Assembly (NCBI GenBank): GCA_001314545.1
Contig: LIHN01000022.1
Location: forward strand, 1-64,000
Length of the DNA stretch: 64,000 bases
Direction: 5' to 3'
DNA from: Bacteroidetes bacterium HLUCCA01
Lineage (GTDB): Bacteria; Bacteroidota; Rhodothermia; Balneolales; HLUCCA01
Shown one piece after another: positions 7,373 through 17,093 of this stretch. Every line of letters begins with the position of its first letter. Within the stretch, counting starts at the first letter, position 1. The position numbers were made by a program, and so were the translations under genes. Under the pieces are notes generated by a model. That model was not told where the DNA came from. It worked only from the letters and a program-made list of their open reading frames with translations, and made no database searches.

Positions 7373-8512
7373 TTAGCCATCCAGCCCAAGAAGTCCGCGG
7401 ATTACCGGACTATGAATTTGGCCGTTGTGGGTTACGGTGGTCTCGTTGATCACCTGATCTTCAAAATCGAGGTTGATTCCTTCTTCACTCAACAGCAGCT
7501 GAAGCAGGGCAAACACATTGCGTGCGTACAACTGAGAAGCGTGTAATGACAGCTGCGAGGGCAGGTTGGTGGGACCCAGAATCTTCACATTGTGGGCCAC
7601 AACCACTTCGTCGGCTTGCGTGAGTTCGCAGTTACCTCCCTGCTCGGCAGCAAGGTCCACAATCACCGATCCGGCCGACATTTCCGCTACGGTTTCTTTG
7701 AATATCAGTTTAGGGGCCGGCTTACCTGGAATCAGCGCGGTTGTAATGACGATGTCGGAGGCAACCACATGCTTGTGCATGGCCTCTTTCTGCAGTTGTT
7801 TACTGGCCTCGGAGAGTTCCTTAGCATAGCCGCCCGTGGTCTCAGCGTTCTGGTCTTCCTCAGCGAGGGGGATGTCCACAAATTTGGCGCCCAGGCTTTC
7901 AACCTGTTCCTTCACAGCCGGTCGGACGTCGAAGGCTTCAACCACAGCCCCGAGCCTTCGTGCGGTGGCAATGGCCTGGAGTCCGGCCACACCGGCACCC
8001 ACAATGAGCACCTTGGCCGGGGCGATGGTTCCGGCAGCGGTCATCATCATGGGCAGGTATTTGCCCAGGTTATCAGCGCCCATGAGAACGGCTTTGTAAC
8101 CGGCGATGGAGCTCATTGAGGATAAGGCATCCATTTTCTGTGCCCGGGTGATACGGGGAACAGCTTCCATCCCGAGCGCGGTAATCTTCTGTTTATTCAG
8201 CAGGTCGAGGGTGTCCCGGTTCTGTGCTGCCCACAAAAAGCTGATAAGTATCGCGCCTTCTTTCATGGCAGCGATCTGCTGCGATTCAGGTTTTTGTACT
8301 TTCAGGACGATGTCGCTGCCGGTGATGGCGTCATCCACCATATTCACGCCGGCTGCCTGGTAGGCTTCATCGGTGAAGTGTGCGGCAAGACCGGCACCTT
8401 TTTCAACGCGGACTTCCGCTCCGAGTTTGATAATCTGGGCGGCGACGTCCGGATTCAGGGCAACCCGGTGTTCACCTTTTGCCGTCTCTTTGGGTACTCC
8501 TACAGTAATCAT
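7373..8512 (-). CDS. pntAA: NAD(P) transhydrogenase subunit alpha, NAD-binding part
   Basis: The soluble domain I binds NAD(H) and passes hydride to domain III of PntB. The protein has 379 residues from the ATG at 8512 (MITVGVPKET). I prefer this start to an in-frame ATG at 8602 because family members begin exactly here and a CAGAGG ribosome site precedes it. Diagnostic segments are RITRAQKMDALSSMSSIAGY, the Rossmann motif VLIVGAGVAGLQA and FDVRPAVKEQVESLGA. It is related to alanine dehydrogenase, but the three-gene context settles the assignment. The divergent APC permease shares the upstream region, which contains a 12-bp minisatellite. Confidence 0.96.
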   Translation of the reverse strand: MITVGVPKETAKGEHRVALNPDVAAQIIKLGAEVRVEKGAGLAAHFTDEAYQAAGVNMVDDAITGSDIVLKVQKPESQQIAAMKEGAILISFLWAAQNRDTLDLLNKQKITALGMEAVPRITRAQKMDALSSMSSIAGYKAVLMGADNLGKYLPMMMTAAGTIAPAKVLIVGAGVAGLQAIATARRLGAVVEAFDVRPAVKEQVESLGAKFVDIPLAEEDQNAETTGGYAKELSEASKQLQKEAMHKHVVASDIVITTALIPGKPAPKLIFKETVAEMSAGSVIVDLAAEQGGNCELTQADEVVVAHNVKILGPTNLPSQLSLHASQLYARNVFALLQLLLSEEGINLDFEDQVINETTVTHNGQIHSPVIRGLLGLDG

Positions 8513-8796
8513 GTTGACCTCTGGCAGTAAATGTTCGGTACGAGCGCAGACCGGCCGCTGGCGGGGTGGTCTGGCGGGATTGTAAACGGGGTGCTGGTGC
8601 ATGCTGAAAGGGTTCCGGCTGAGGGCTCAGACACGCGCCTGGCGGGCAGGCGGACCGGCACTTATTCTCACAACACACGCACTTGCATCCGTTTAACATA
8701 ATGCTTTTTATAAGGTTTGCCAAAGTCGTGGAAGCCCTTTTATTTCACTTTTTTTGTCAAACTTTACATTTAATCCCTGATATTTATCGCATCTTA

Positions 8797-8986
8797 GGCG
8801 CTCACGGCTGCGCTCACGGCTGCGCTCACGGCTGCGCTCACGGCTGCGCTCACGGCTGCGCTCACGGCTGCGCTCACGGCTGCGCTCACGGCTGCGGCTG
8901 CGCTCACGGCTGCGCTCACGGCTGCGCTCACGGCTGCGCTCACGGCTGCGCTCACGGCTGCGCTCACGGCTGCGCTCACGGCTGCA
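8797..8986. repeat. 12-bp minisatellite (unit GCTGCGCTCACG), about 15 copies
   Basis: CTCACGGCTGCG recurs about 15 times with almost no substitutions. The only irregularity is one 6-bp extra GCTGCG after the copy at 8885. The array lies in the 534-bp divergent region between pntAA (start 8512) and the APC permease (start 9047). Because the unit length is a multiple of three, open frames run through it on both strands (CAHG, RERS and AAVS repeats). I judge these to be artefacts. Confidence 0.95.
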
Positions 8987-9046
8987 ACGCACCTCGCCGT
9001 ACGGCATACTTCCAGAAACCCATTTCCGTCACTACACCCACACGCT

Positions 9047-10354
9047 ATGCAGACACCAGACACCGAACCCCTGAAGCGCCAGCTTACCACCACCGGAATC
9101 TGGGTGCTGGCCATCAACGGCTTCATCGGGGCCGGTATTTTCGGGTCACCCGCGGCCGTCGCCGGATATATGGGCCCTTACGGTGCGCTGCTCTTTCTGG
9201 GCTGCGGATTGCTCATGCTTACCGTCATCCTCAGCTTCGCCGAAATCTCCAGCTATTTCAAAAACACGGGCGGACCGGTTCAGTACACCCGACGTGTTTT
9301 TGGCCCATTTGTGGGGTTTCAGACGGGGTGGGCCTTCTACATCGCACGATTAACCGCATTTGCCGCCAACGTTAACCTGCTGGTCAGTACGATGGGGTTC
9401 TTTTTTGAGGAATTAACCGGAGGCGCTGCCCGTATCCTCACCCTGTTTGCCATCGTCGCTTTCCTGGCCTGGGTCAATGTACGGGGCGCAAAGGAAGCGA
9501 TGGCCTCAGTGGGTGTGTTAACCCTGCTCAAATTTATTCCTCTGATGGTGCTGGTACTCGGCGGGGTCTTGTATCTGAGTCCGGAGGCCGTGGGAATCGG
9601 CTCCGACCATCCGCTGCCGGATGCAACCACCTTCGGCGCTGCGGCGCTGCTCGTCATTTATGCTTTTGTAGGCTGGGAGGCCGCCGTCATCCCCGCCGGC
9701 GAATCGAAAAATCCGGTACGCGATATGCCCCGGGCTTTGATTTTAGCACTGATTACGGTTACGGTGCTCTACACCCTCATTCAGGCCGCCGGTTATGCCA
9801 TCCTGGGTGAAGGTCTGGCGCAGACCGAGCGACCCCTGGTTGAGGCTGCCAGCGCCATGCTCGGCACCACAGGAGCGGTGATACTCATGATCGGCGTGGT
9901 GGTATCAGTGGGAGGGAATGTTGCCAGCACCATGTTTACCACGCCCCGGCTCACCTACGCCATGGCGCGTGATGGTAAATTACCGGAATTCTTTGCCCGG
10001 GTTCATCCGATCTATAACACACCGGTCGGCTCGGTGGTATTTTTCTCCGTGCTTGTTTTCGTGTTGTCGGTCTACGGTTCATTTGTCTGGCTGGCCGCAC
10101 TCAGCGCCCTGGTCCGCATCCTGATCTACATGCTGTGCATCGCTGCCATTCCGTCGCTGCGCAAAAACGACACAAACACCGATGAACCCCGTTTCCGGCT
10201 TCCGGGCGGGTATACCATTCCGGCAATAGCAATGATAATCTGCGCCTGGTTACTGCTTTCTGTGAGCACGACCTCTATTCTGGCAACCCTTACTTTTCTG
10301 GGAATCGGGGCTTTGGTTTATGTATGGATGACCCGAACCGCCGCAGCAGGCTAA
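9047..10354 (+). CDS. APC-superfamily amino acid permease
   Basis: The 435-residue inner-membrane protein has about 12 hydrophobic segments. Its first helix carries the APC signature GFIGAGIFGSPAAVAGYMGP (G-x-G-I-F-G substrate loop). Helix 6-type sequence FVGWEAAVIPAGESKNP and the helix 8-type TPRLTYAMARDGKLP also match amino acid/polyamine/organocation transporters. The substrate cannot be deduced. It is divergent from pntAA across the 12-bp repeat array, and its 3' end overlaps the convergent lipoprotein gene by four bases. Confidence 0.85.
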   Translation: MQTPDTEPLKRQLTTTGIWVLAINGFIGAGIFGSPAAVAGYMGPYGALLFLGCGLLMLTVILSFAEISSYFKNTGGPVQYTRRVFGPFVGFQTGWAFYIARLTAFAANVNLLVSTMGFFFEELTGGAARILTLFAIVAFLAWVNVRGAKEAMASVGVLTLLKFIPLMVLVLGGVLYLSPEAVGIGSDHPLPDATTFGAAALLVIYAFVGWEAAVIPAGESKNPVRDMPRALILALITVTVLYTLIQAAGYAILGEGLAQTERPLVEAASAMLGTTGAVILMIGVVVSVGGNVASTMFTTPRLTYAMARDGKLPEFFARVHPIYNTPVGSVVFFSVLVFVLSVYGSFVWLAALSALVRILIYMLCIAAIPSLRKNDTNTDEPRFRLPGGYTIPAIAMIICAWLLLSVSTTSILATLTFLGIGALVYVWMTRTAAAG

Positions 10355-10995
10355 AGCGATGAAACCGGTGTTGCGGTGCCGGCATTTTCATCGCCTGTGC
10401 GGAAAAACAGAATAAAACGACCATCGTAAAGCATGGGTCGGGTCACGGTATTGAATCGCTGGGACCGAAGCTGGCGACGGATATAGTGCGGATAATTGGA
10501 GATATCATGGTCTTCCACCAGCTCCAGGGAGAACTCAGGTCGGTTGAGATAGCGCTCCTGATGGGCCTGAAGGTAGCTGATCCGGTTCAGGGATCGGAAC
10601 AGGGAATCGGCAACCTCCCGGGTGTCGGTCGCGAAAATACCCCCCTCGAATATAAACGGCTCTTCAAATTGAACCTTGATTTCCCTGCGGTGCCATCGGC
10701 CTTCCGGATTTCCACCATCCAGTGTCGAAAACCGCCAGGTCAGCAGGGAGTCAATCACCGTCTGGTCCCACTGCTCATTAACCCAGCCACTGACAATAAC
10801 CGCGTTGGACACGGAGCCGTCAGGCAGAATCTGCATCAAAACCGTGAGTTCGGCCTCCTCCGCCTCCGGATCTTCGTCGGGCATGGGGAATGAAGTTACA
10901 CGAATGGGTTGCTGGACTTCATTCTCTCCCGGAAGAGCCCTTCCGCAACCAATAAAAAACAAGCTAAGCAATACAAGTGTGGCGATGAGTCGCAT
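10351..10995 (-). CDS. Lipoprotein with TonB C-terminal-like domain
   Basis: From the ATG at 10995 the product has 214 residues, beginning MRLIATLVLLSLFFIGCG: a lipoprotein signal with lipobox FIGC. An ATG seven codons earlier would put charged residues before the signal and is less likely. The segment VLMQILPDGSVSNAVIVSG...WRFSTLDGG (about 50-95) has the spacing of a TonB C-terminal-like beta-alpha-beta domain, common in stand-alone Bacteroidota envelope proteins. The rest is not recognised. It converges on the APC permease gene with a four-base overlap. Confidence 0.55.
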   Translation of the reverse strand: MRLIATLVLLSLFFIGCGRALPGENEVQQPIRVTSFPMPDEDPEAEEAELTVLMQILPDGSVSNAVIVSGWVNEQWDQTVIDSLLTWRFSTLDGGNPEGRWHRREIKVQFEEPFIFEGGIFATDTREVADSLFRSLNRISYLQAHQERYLNRPEFSLELVEDHDISNYPHYIRRQLRSQRFNTVTRPMLYDGRFILFFRTGDENAGTATPVSSL

Positions 10996-11182
10996 ACGTC
11001 CTCCGAAAATTTGCATCTGGTAAATAAAGACACTGCTTCAATGTACCATTTGTATGGAAAATTCCCTAAAAAACCCGCTTTAACAACCCGGTCTAATATT
11101 TTACAAGGCAGCTCTTCAGTTTGAAAAACCGGCGTGTTCTGCTAACTTCATGCAGTCTAAACCTCACCAAGATCTGTATGCC

Positions 11183-12997
11183 ATGAACCTACCCCTTATC
11201 GACTGGCTTTCGGTCATCATCTACATCGTTGTCACCGTGGGCATTGCCGTCTATTACGCCCGACGGGCCGGCTCCAATACCACCGAATTCTTCCTTTCCG
11301 GCAGAAACATGAAATGGTACGTCATCGGTACATCGATGGTAGCCACTACGTTCGCGGCAGATACCCCGTTGCTGGTCACGGAAGTGGTGGCGGCCGACGG
11401 CATTGCCGGCAACTGGATCTGGTGGAACATGCTGTTCGGGGCCATGCTCACCGTGTTCTTCTTTGCCCGGTTATGGCGACGAAGCGGGGTGCTGACCGAT
11501 GTGGAATTTGTGGAGCTCCGTTACGGCGGCAAACCCGCGGCCTGGCTCCGCGGACTCAAGGCCCTTTATTTTGGGTTGCTGCTCAACGTTATCATTCTGG
11601 CCTGGGTTACCCTCGCGATGGAAACCATCATCGACGTTTTGTTTCCGGGCGTCACCGTTTTCGGCAGGGACGTGTTCTACCTGGGAAGCATTGAAATCAG
11701 TGCTCCGCTGATGATTGTCGGGTTCTTCATCGTATTTGTAGCGGTGTACTCCCTGATTTCCGGACTAATCGGGGTGGCCATAACCGACATGTTTCAGTTT
11801 GCCATCGCCATGACCGGGACCATCATTCTGGCGGTTTATGCCGTGAATTCACCGGAAATCGGAGGTATTGCCGGACTGAAAGCCGCGCTTCCGGCTGAGA
11901 CCTTTCGTTTTGTACCTACCATCGGTCAGGCGGCAGAAGGTATCGGTGTTCTTGGGTTGAGCGTGGCGTCCTTCACGGCCTACATCGGGGTTCAGTGGTG
12001 GTCGAGCTGGTATCCCGGCGCCGAACCCGGCGGCGGCGGTTATGTGGCCCAGCGGATGATGAGTGCCAAAGATGAAAAAAACGCCATGTTTGCCGCTCTT
12101 TGGTTTACCATCGCGCACTATTGCCTTCGACCATGGCCGTGGATTATGGTTGCCCTGGTATCCATGGTGCTCTATCCCGATCTGGCCGACTCCCGCGAAG
12201 GCTTCGTCATGGTCATGAAAGATGTGCTTCCGGCCGGACTCCTCGGGCTGCTTTTCGCTGCATTCATCGCCGCATTTACCTCTACCTTCGCCGCTCACCT
12301 GAACTGGGGTACATCCTACCTGATCAACGACTTCTGGCGACGCTTCATCCGTCCGGGCAAATCCGAAAAACACTATGTGCTGGTCTCCCGCGTAGTTACC
12401 TTTCTGCTGGCTGTAGTTGCCTTTCTGGTTACCACCCAGCTGGACTCCATCAAGCAGGCCTGGGGGCTGGTTATTACGGCCTCTGCCGGGCTCGGACTGG
12501 TACTCATTCTGCGCTGGTACTGGTGGAGGGTCAATGCCTGGAGTGAATTATCCGCCACCCTCGCACCCATCGCGATGGTCGTGCTGGTATTGCTCGGAGT
12601 GCCTGTTCCCGGAATAACCGAACCCTTCCCTGTGAATCTGTTCTCGGTGGCAGCTATTACAACCGTCATCTGGCTGCTTGCAACCTTCATGACCCGGCCA
12701 ACCGAAGCCGCCAAACTGGATGCCTTTTACCGGAGGGTCAGACCCGGCGGAGGCGGATGGAAACCCGTAGCGGCCCGAAATCCGGGAGTGCAGCCAGACA
12801 GTGCCCTGCTCCCCTTGTTTTTCGACTGGATTGCCGGGGTGGTACTGGTATACATGGTCCTTTTCGGCGTAGGACATCTGCTGCTGGCTAACTACCTCAA
12901 CGCTGTTGGGTGTCTTTTGCTGGCCACGGCTGCAGGGTACTACATTTATCGCGATCTGAATGTGCGAGGCTTCGATACACCGTTAGAGCAAGAGTAA
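11183..12997 (+). CDS. Sodium:solute symporter (SSS) family transporter
   Basis: The protein has 604 residues from the ATG at 11183 (MNLPLIDWLSVIIYIV); an in-frame ATG at 11150 adds 11 polar residues. About 13-14 membrane helices are visible. The SSS hallmarks are EFFLSGRNMKWYVIGTSMVATTFAADTPL near the N-terminus and FAAFIAAFTSTFAAHLNWGTSYLINDF in the middle, which together form the sodium and substrate pocket. Residues WWSSWYPGAEPGGGGYVAQRM suggest the sugar-transporter-like branch, but the substrate is not determined. No Shine-Dalgarno is evident at either start, as is usual in Bacteroidota. Confidence 0.88.
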   Translation: MNLPLIDWLSVIIYIVVTVGIAVYYARRAGSNTTEFFLSGRNMKWYVIGTSMVATTFAADTPLLVTEVVAADGIAGNWIWWNMLFGAMLTVFFFARLWRRSGVLTDVEFVELRYGGKPAAWLRGLKALYFGLLLNVIILAWVTLAMETIIDVLFPGVTVFGRDVFYLGSIEISAPLMIVGFFIVFVAVYSLISGLIGVAITDMFQFAIAMTGTIILAVYAVNSPEIGGIAGLKAALPAETFRFVPTIGQAAEGIGVLGLSVASFTAYIGVQWWSSWYPGAEPGGGGYVAQRMMSAKDEKNAMFAALWFTIAHYCLRPWPWIMVALVSMVLYPDLADSREGFVMVMKDVLPAGLLGLLFAAFIAAFTSTFAAHLNWGTSYLINDFWRRFIRPGKSEKHYVLVSRVVTFLLAVVAFLVTTQLDSIKQAWGLVITASAGLGLVLILRWYWWRVNAWSELSATLAPIAMVVLVLLGVPVPGITEPFPVNLFSVAAITTVIWLLATFMTRPTEAAKLDAFYRRVRPGGGGWKPVAARNPGVQPDSALLPLFFDWIAGVVLVYMVLFGVGHLLLANYLNAVGCLLLATAAGYYIYRDLNVRGFDTPLEQE

Positions 12998-13142
12998 ATA
13001 ACTGCGTATATTGGAGGTCCGCCGGGAAATGCGGATGAACTGCTTCGGATACAATAAACTACATAGTTACGTGCAGGGGAATGCAGTCCGCAGTTGTGGC
13101 CTGGTGCGTGACTTTATCAGGGTATAACACCATCTCGTTTCG

Positions 13143-16100
13143 GTGAAATCGAATAATATCTCCATCATACTTTATTTCAGAGACCAGCGCGAACTGGCTG
13201 AACAGACGCTTACCGCCCTGTTTGAGAACATGCGCGTACCGTTTGAGCTGTATGTGGTAGACGATGCCTCCGGCGATGGCACCCCTGAGACCATCCGGTC
13301 GGTCATTGAGTTCTATGCCCACGACGAGACCTATTTTTTCGAAAATCCAACGGCTCGCGGACGTGCCCTGAGCGTACAGGATATTCTGCCTCAGTGTACC
13401 GCTTCGGTAATCTGGATGCCCGTTGGGTTTACTACCCTCGATGGAGAAGGACTTCGGGTTGCACTGGATCAACTGCGCCGTTCAGACGCACTCTTTGCAG
13501 TTTCGGGCGCCATTACCTGGCCGGAATCCATCAATGAATGGGCGCAACTGACTTCACCCTCGTACGATCTGGACCGGTCCGGACTACCCGATGACAACCA
13601 GATTCTGATCAGGCTCAAGGCTATGCCGCCGGCAGCCTATTTTGTAAATCCCTACCTGAGCAGCTGGCTTGCCCTGGAATGGATGGTGCGGCAAGCCTGG
13701 GAGAAAGCTCCGGTAGCCCGCTATCAGTCGCGTGAGCGTTCCCGTCAGGAGCTGATCATTGAGGTCTCTCAGTTTGTGTACCCGATTGACGACCGACGCC
13801 TGCCCTATGCGCGTGAAGCCGTGCTGGAAATTCAGGCTTCGATGCGGCGAAGCGGGGTGTATGAGCTGGTAGCTGCTTCCGATGCCGTACTGCAGGGTTC
13901 TTCAGAACAGAAAGGCAGCGATACAGGGGCACAAGCAGGTCAGGTAGGGGGAACAGGACGTACGCCCGATGGAGATGACGGCAACACGCTGAGCAGCACA
14001 CAACGCTTCGACCCGCTGCCTGCGGATACTCCCTCTATAACAGATTTGCCGGGCACCACACCGGACGATGCGCGGCCATCGACCGCGACGAAGAAAGACT
14101 TTACCAAGTACACGGCCGCTTTTGTTGAGATTGTGGATGAAGAGCCTGAGCTACAGCAGGGCGAGCCATCTGACCGTGGTAAGCAGACCAAAACCAAACC
14201 GGAACAAATCCTTAAACCGCCTTCGGAGCGACTCACCCCGGAGCAGGCCCGGATTCAGGCTGCCGGTGGGAAGAAAAAGGCAGAAACCCATGTTTTACAT
14301 CCGTTTGGCCGCCGAACAGGCAATACAATTGATCCCGGGAATTCATCGGTTGCCGCTTCGCTGAAATCCCGCCTGGAGCATTTAATCGGGGAAGGCGATT
14401 TCCCCATAGCGCTCAGAGAAATCAGTGAGGCCGTGCAGGCCCATCCCGGTGATGCCGATCTGGTGCGGATCAAAATTAAAATTCTGGAACGCATGCGCCG
14501 TTATGTGGAGGCCGCTGAGCTTAAGCATAAGCTCAAGCTCGGGGTCACGGAGTTCAAGGTGCGCCGTGAAAAAATTATGGTTGTTGATCCGGGCGATGAC
14601 ACCGGCGTGTATGCTGCCCCCGATCCGGATCAGGAGGATGCGAAATTTCCGAGCAGACCGGTTACGCAACCTGCACCGGAGGCAGGTAAGACGGCTGCCA
14701 CTGGAGACGATACCGCTACCAGCATGACCGATTCATACACTCAGCAGGCAAGCGATGCATCCGCGGCGGGAGCTGATGGTGCCGTCCATGATGCAACGGC
14801 CGATACCAGTGCACCTGCACAAAAGGCCACTGCCTCTGCTGACTCTGAATCGGGTCGTCTGACCGGCGAAAACTCACAGCATTCGAATGATTCAGAAATG
14901 GATTTGACCGGTCAAAATTTGCAGCCTTCGGATGATTCAGAAATGGAGCAGCCGGGCAGGGAAGAGGCGCACGCTTCCGGCGGCAGCACCGAGCCTCATG
15001 ATGAAACTCCATCGGATTCCGACCCGGCCGCTGCTGCAGATTCAGCCTCTTCTGCTGCCGTAAGCGACCCCTCGGATGCAGGCAGTCATAAGGCTTCCCC
15101 CGCCGGGGGCCTGCAATCCCGCCCGGTACGTGTTTCCGAGCCGGGGAAAACCCGGATCTCGGTAGTTATTCCCACCGCAGGTGACGGGAAAAAACTACTG
15201 GAGTCGGCGCTCATCGCCCTGTCCCGCCACGCCATGCAGCCCGACCGCGAGCTGATTGTCGTTGATAATGCCAGCCTCGATGAAACCTACCGCTACCTCG
15301 GGCAGCTTCAAAAAGACCGGTTCATGAACATCCGGGTGATTACCAACACGGAGAACAAGGGTTTTGCAGCCTCGGTGAATCAGGGGATGGATGCCGCACG
15401 CGGAGAATATGTTTTCGTCATGCACACGGATGTTATCATGCACGCCGATGTGCCCGGATTACTGGCCGATTTGATGGATATTTTCGATGATACCGATGTA
15501 ATGGGGCCGGTCAGCGGTGTTTCCTTTAACCCGGAACAACGCATGCATCAGCCCGAGTCTGATCCCGAGTCACTGCGCTATGCCGATTATGCCGACAGTT
15601 TCGCCATGCTCATACGTCGTGGTTGTCCTGCCCGCTTCGATGAGCGCTTTGAGCTGGGGTACTTTGAAGATGTAGATTTCTGCCAGCAGCTACGCAATGC
15701 AGGCCGGAAAATTGCCATTGCCCGGGGAATCGGGGTAGATCACCGGGGAGGAGCAACAGCCGCAGTGCTGGGACTGGAACCCAACGGCAGGCAGTACTGG
15801 AAAAATGCATCGCAATTCAATGAAAAGTGGGATTCGGTACCCTCGATGCCCTTCTTTGACGACAGTGCATCGCCCATTTTTCAGCTCATTACTATTTCGG
15901 AGACGATTAACCCGTACTTCCCGGAGCAGGAGTTACTTCAGCGCGCCCAGCGACTGCTGACCAGTGAAACCCGCCATGAAATGGTGCAGACGGCCCATGC
16001 CCGCAACGATTTATATGCCCTTATCCGGCTGATGATGGTTCTGGATATACGCGACGTTCTGCGTCAGCTCGAACAGCAGCTGGAACAGCACGATCTGGAT

Positions 16101-16436
16101 GAGCAACTGCGCTATGAGCTCATCGATTTCTACTACCGAAAGCATATATACTCCCGCGGTGAGATGTATCTGCATGAAATGCCTGAACTTCGGCGTCACT
16201 TTGACTTCAAGCTGCTCCAGCTGCGTATCCTGATGGGGGATAAAAAACTGGAGGAGGCGGCAGTGCTGCTCAACAAACTCATGGACGAACGTCCGGCCCA
16301 CCCGGAACTCTACAAGATTACCGCCGACCTGCACAAGCTGGCCGGAAACCGTAAGGAAGCGGCACATTTTTACATGCTGGCCCATCAGGCTAATCCGTTT
16401 GTTTATAATCCGCGCAGGGATTTGATGGTCAGTTGA
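13143..16436 (+). CDS. Giant double glycosyltransferase-2 protein with TPR-like tail
   Basis: The 1097-residue protein starts with GTG at 13143. An N-terminal GT2-like domain (about 3-240) has the nucleotide motif LYVVDDASGDGTPET, but I find no DxD metal motif there. A low-complexity linker (about 250-665) rich in D, S, T, A and P encloses a short TPR-like piece (about 400-465). The second GT2 domain (about 668-890) has LIVVDNASLDETYRY, NKGFAASVNQGMDAARGEYV, HTDV in the DxD position and GYFEDVDFCQQLRNAG as catalytic region. The C-terminus (about 920-1097) is helical and TPR-like. It probably transfers sugars to a surface polymer or protein. No polysaccharide cluster surrounds it. Confidence 0.75.
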   Translation: MKSNNISIILYFRDQRELAEQTLTALFENMRVPFELYVVDDASGDGTPETIRSVIEFYAHDETYFFENPTARGRALSVQDILPQCTASVIWMPVGFTTLDGEGLRVALDQLRRSDALFAVSGAITWPESINEWAQLTSPSYDLDRSGLPDDNQILIRLKAMPPAAYFVNPYLSSWLALEWMVRQAWEKAPVARYQSRERSRQELIIEVSQFVYPIDDRRLPYAREAVLEIQASMRRSGVYELVAASDAVLQGSSEQKGSDTGAQAGQVGGTGRTPDGDDGNTLSSTQRFDPLPADTPSITDLPGTTPDDARPSTATKKDFTKYTAAFVEIVDEEPELQQGEPSDRGKQTKTKPEQILKPPSERLTPEQARIQAAGGKKKAETHVLHPFGRRTGNTIDPGNSSVAASLKSRLEHLIGEGDFPIALREISEAVQAHPGDADLVRIKIKILERMRRYVEAAELKHKLKLGVTEFKVRREKIMVVDPGDDTGVYAAPDPDQEDAKFPSRPVTQPAPEAGKTAATGDDTATSMTDSYTQQASDASAAGADGAVHDATADTSAPAQKATASADSESGRLTGENSQHSNDSEMDLTGQNLQPSDDSEMEQPGREEAHASGGSTEPHDETPSDSDPAAAADSASSAAVSDPSDAGSHKASPAGGLQSRPVRVSEPGKTRISVVIPTAGDGKKLLESALIALSRHAMQPDRELIVVDNASLDETYRYLGQLQKDRFMNIRVITNTENKGFAASVNQGMDAARGEYVFVMHTDVIMHADVPGLLADLMDIFDDTDVMGPVSGVSFNPEQRMHQPESDPESLRYADYADSFAMLIRRGCPARFDERFELGYFEDVDFCQQLRNAGRKIAIARGIGVDHRGGATAAVLGLEPNGRQYWKNASQFNEKWDSVPSMPFFDDSASPIFQLITISETINPYFPEQELLQRAQRLLTSETRHEMVQTAHARNDLYALIRLMMVLDIRDVLRQLEQQLEQHDLDEQLRYELIDFYYRKHIYSRGEMYLHEMPELRRHFDFKLLQLRILMGDKKLEEAAVLLNKLMDERPAHPELYKITADLHKLAGNRKEAAHFYMLAHQANPFVYNPRRDLMVS

Positions 16437-16560
16437 ACCCGGCAGGTTCAACGCGGTGGCTGCAGTGAGATAATCCGTACCGGATCCGTCGACCGGTTAC
16501 CTGCACAGCGTGCTGCGGAGGCTTTTCAGGCGCAGGCGCTTACCGTGCAGCCAGGGCCGG

Positions 16561-16950
16561 TCACTTTTCCATATCCGACAGCAGAATTTTCAGGGCATCA
16601 GCCGATATCTGAATCTCACGAACGGAGAAGGCCAGGGACACAATCAGCAGCAATAAACTGACGCCCATCGTTACGTTGGCCACGATGTTATACCCGGCAA
16701 AAATAGCAAACATACAAACCACGCTGAGCAGCAGACTGATAATGCCATACAGCTGCATGTCTTTGATCAGCCGGACGCGGTGCCGGAGGTTCTGGATTTG
16801 ACCGAGGGTCTGAGGCTGAGGGTTCTCCATGTACCGACTATGAAGCTGTCTGATCAGGTTGGCGATGGTCAGAAAACGATTGGTGTAGGCCAGCAGCAGC
16901 AAGGAGATAGCCGGAAACAACAGGGCCGGGGTAGAAATAGTCAGCGTCAT
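16561..16950 (-). CDS. DUF2721 family membrane protein
   Basis: The protein has 129 residues from the ATG at 16950 (MTLTISTPALLFPAIS); a start at 16983 would add 11 residues without family support. The pattern is a hydrophobic helix, a basic cytosolic stretch (NRFLTIANLIRQLHSRYMENPQPQTLGQIQNLRHRVRLIK) and two further helices. This is the DUF2721 arrangement, whose function is unknown. It is divergent from the metalloprotease lipoprotein gene. Confidence 0.7.
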   Translation of the reverse strand: MTLTISTPALLFPAISLLLLAYTNRFLTIANLIRQLHSRYMENPQPQTLGQIQNLRHRVRLIKDMQLYGIISLLLSVVCMFAIFAGYNIVANVTMGVSLLLLIVSLAFSVREIQISADALKILLSDMEK

Positions 16951-17093
16951 GGACGTGGAGGTAAAAAAATGTAGAGTTACCAATAAGCAGGACGTAATTT
17001 ACCTATATTTTCAGCGGAAATCCGTCCATTTGCTGGCACAGCTCGTGCGGGGGGTTTCTGTGAATTGCAATTACTATCTAAACGAACGATTAC

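Noticed and set aside
8683-9375. Open frame encoding (CAHG)n, and RERS/AAVS frames on the other strand
   Set aside because: Produced by the 12-bp minisatellite, whose length is a multiple of three; the frame also overlaps the APC permease in a different frame.
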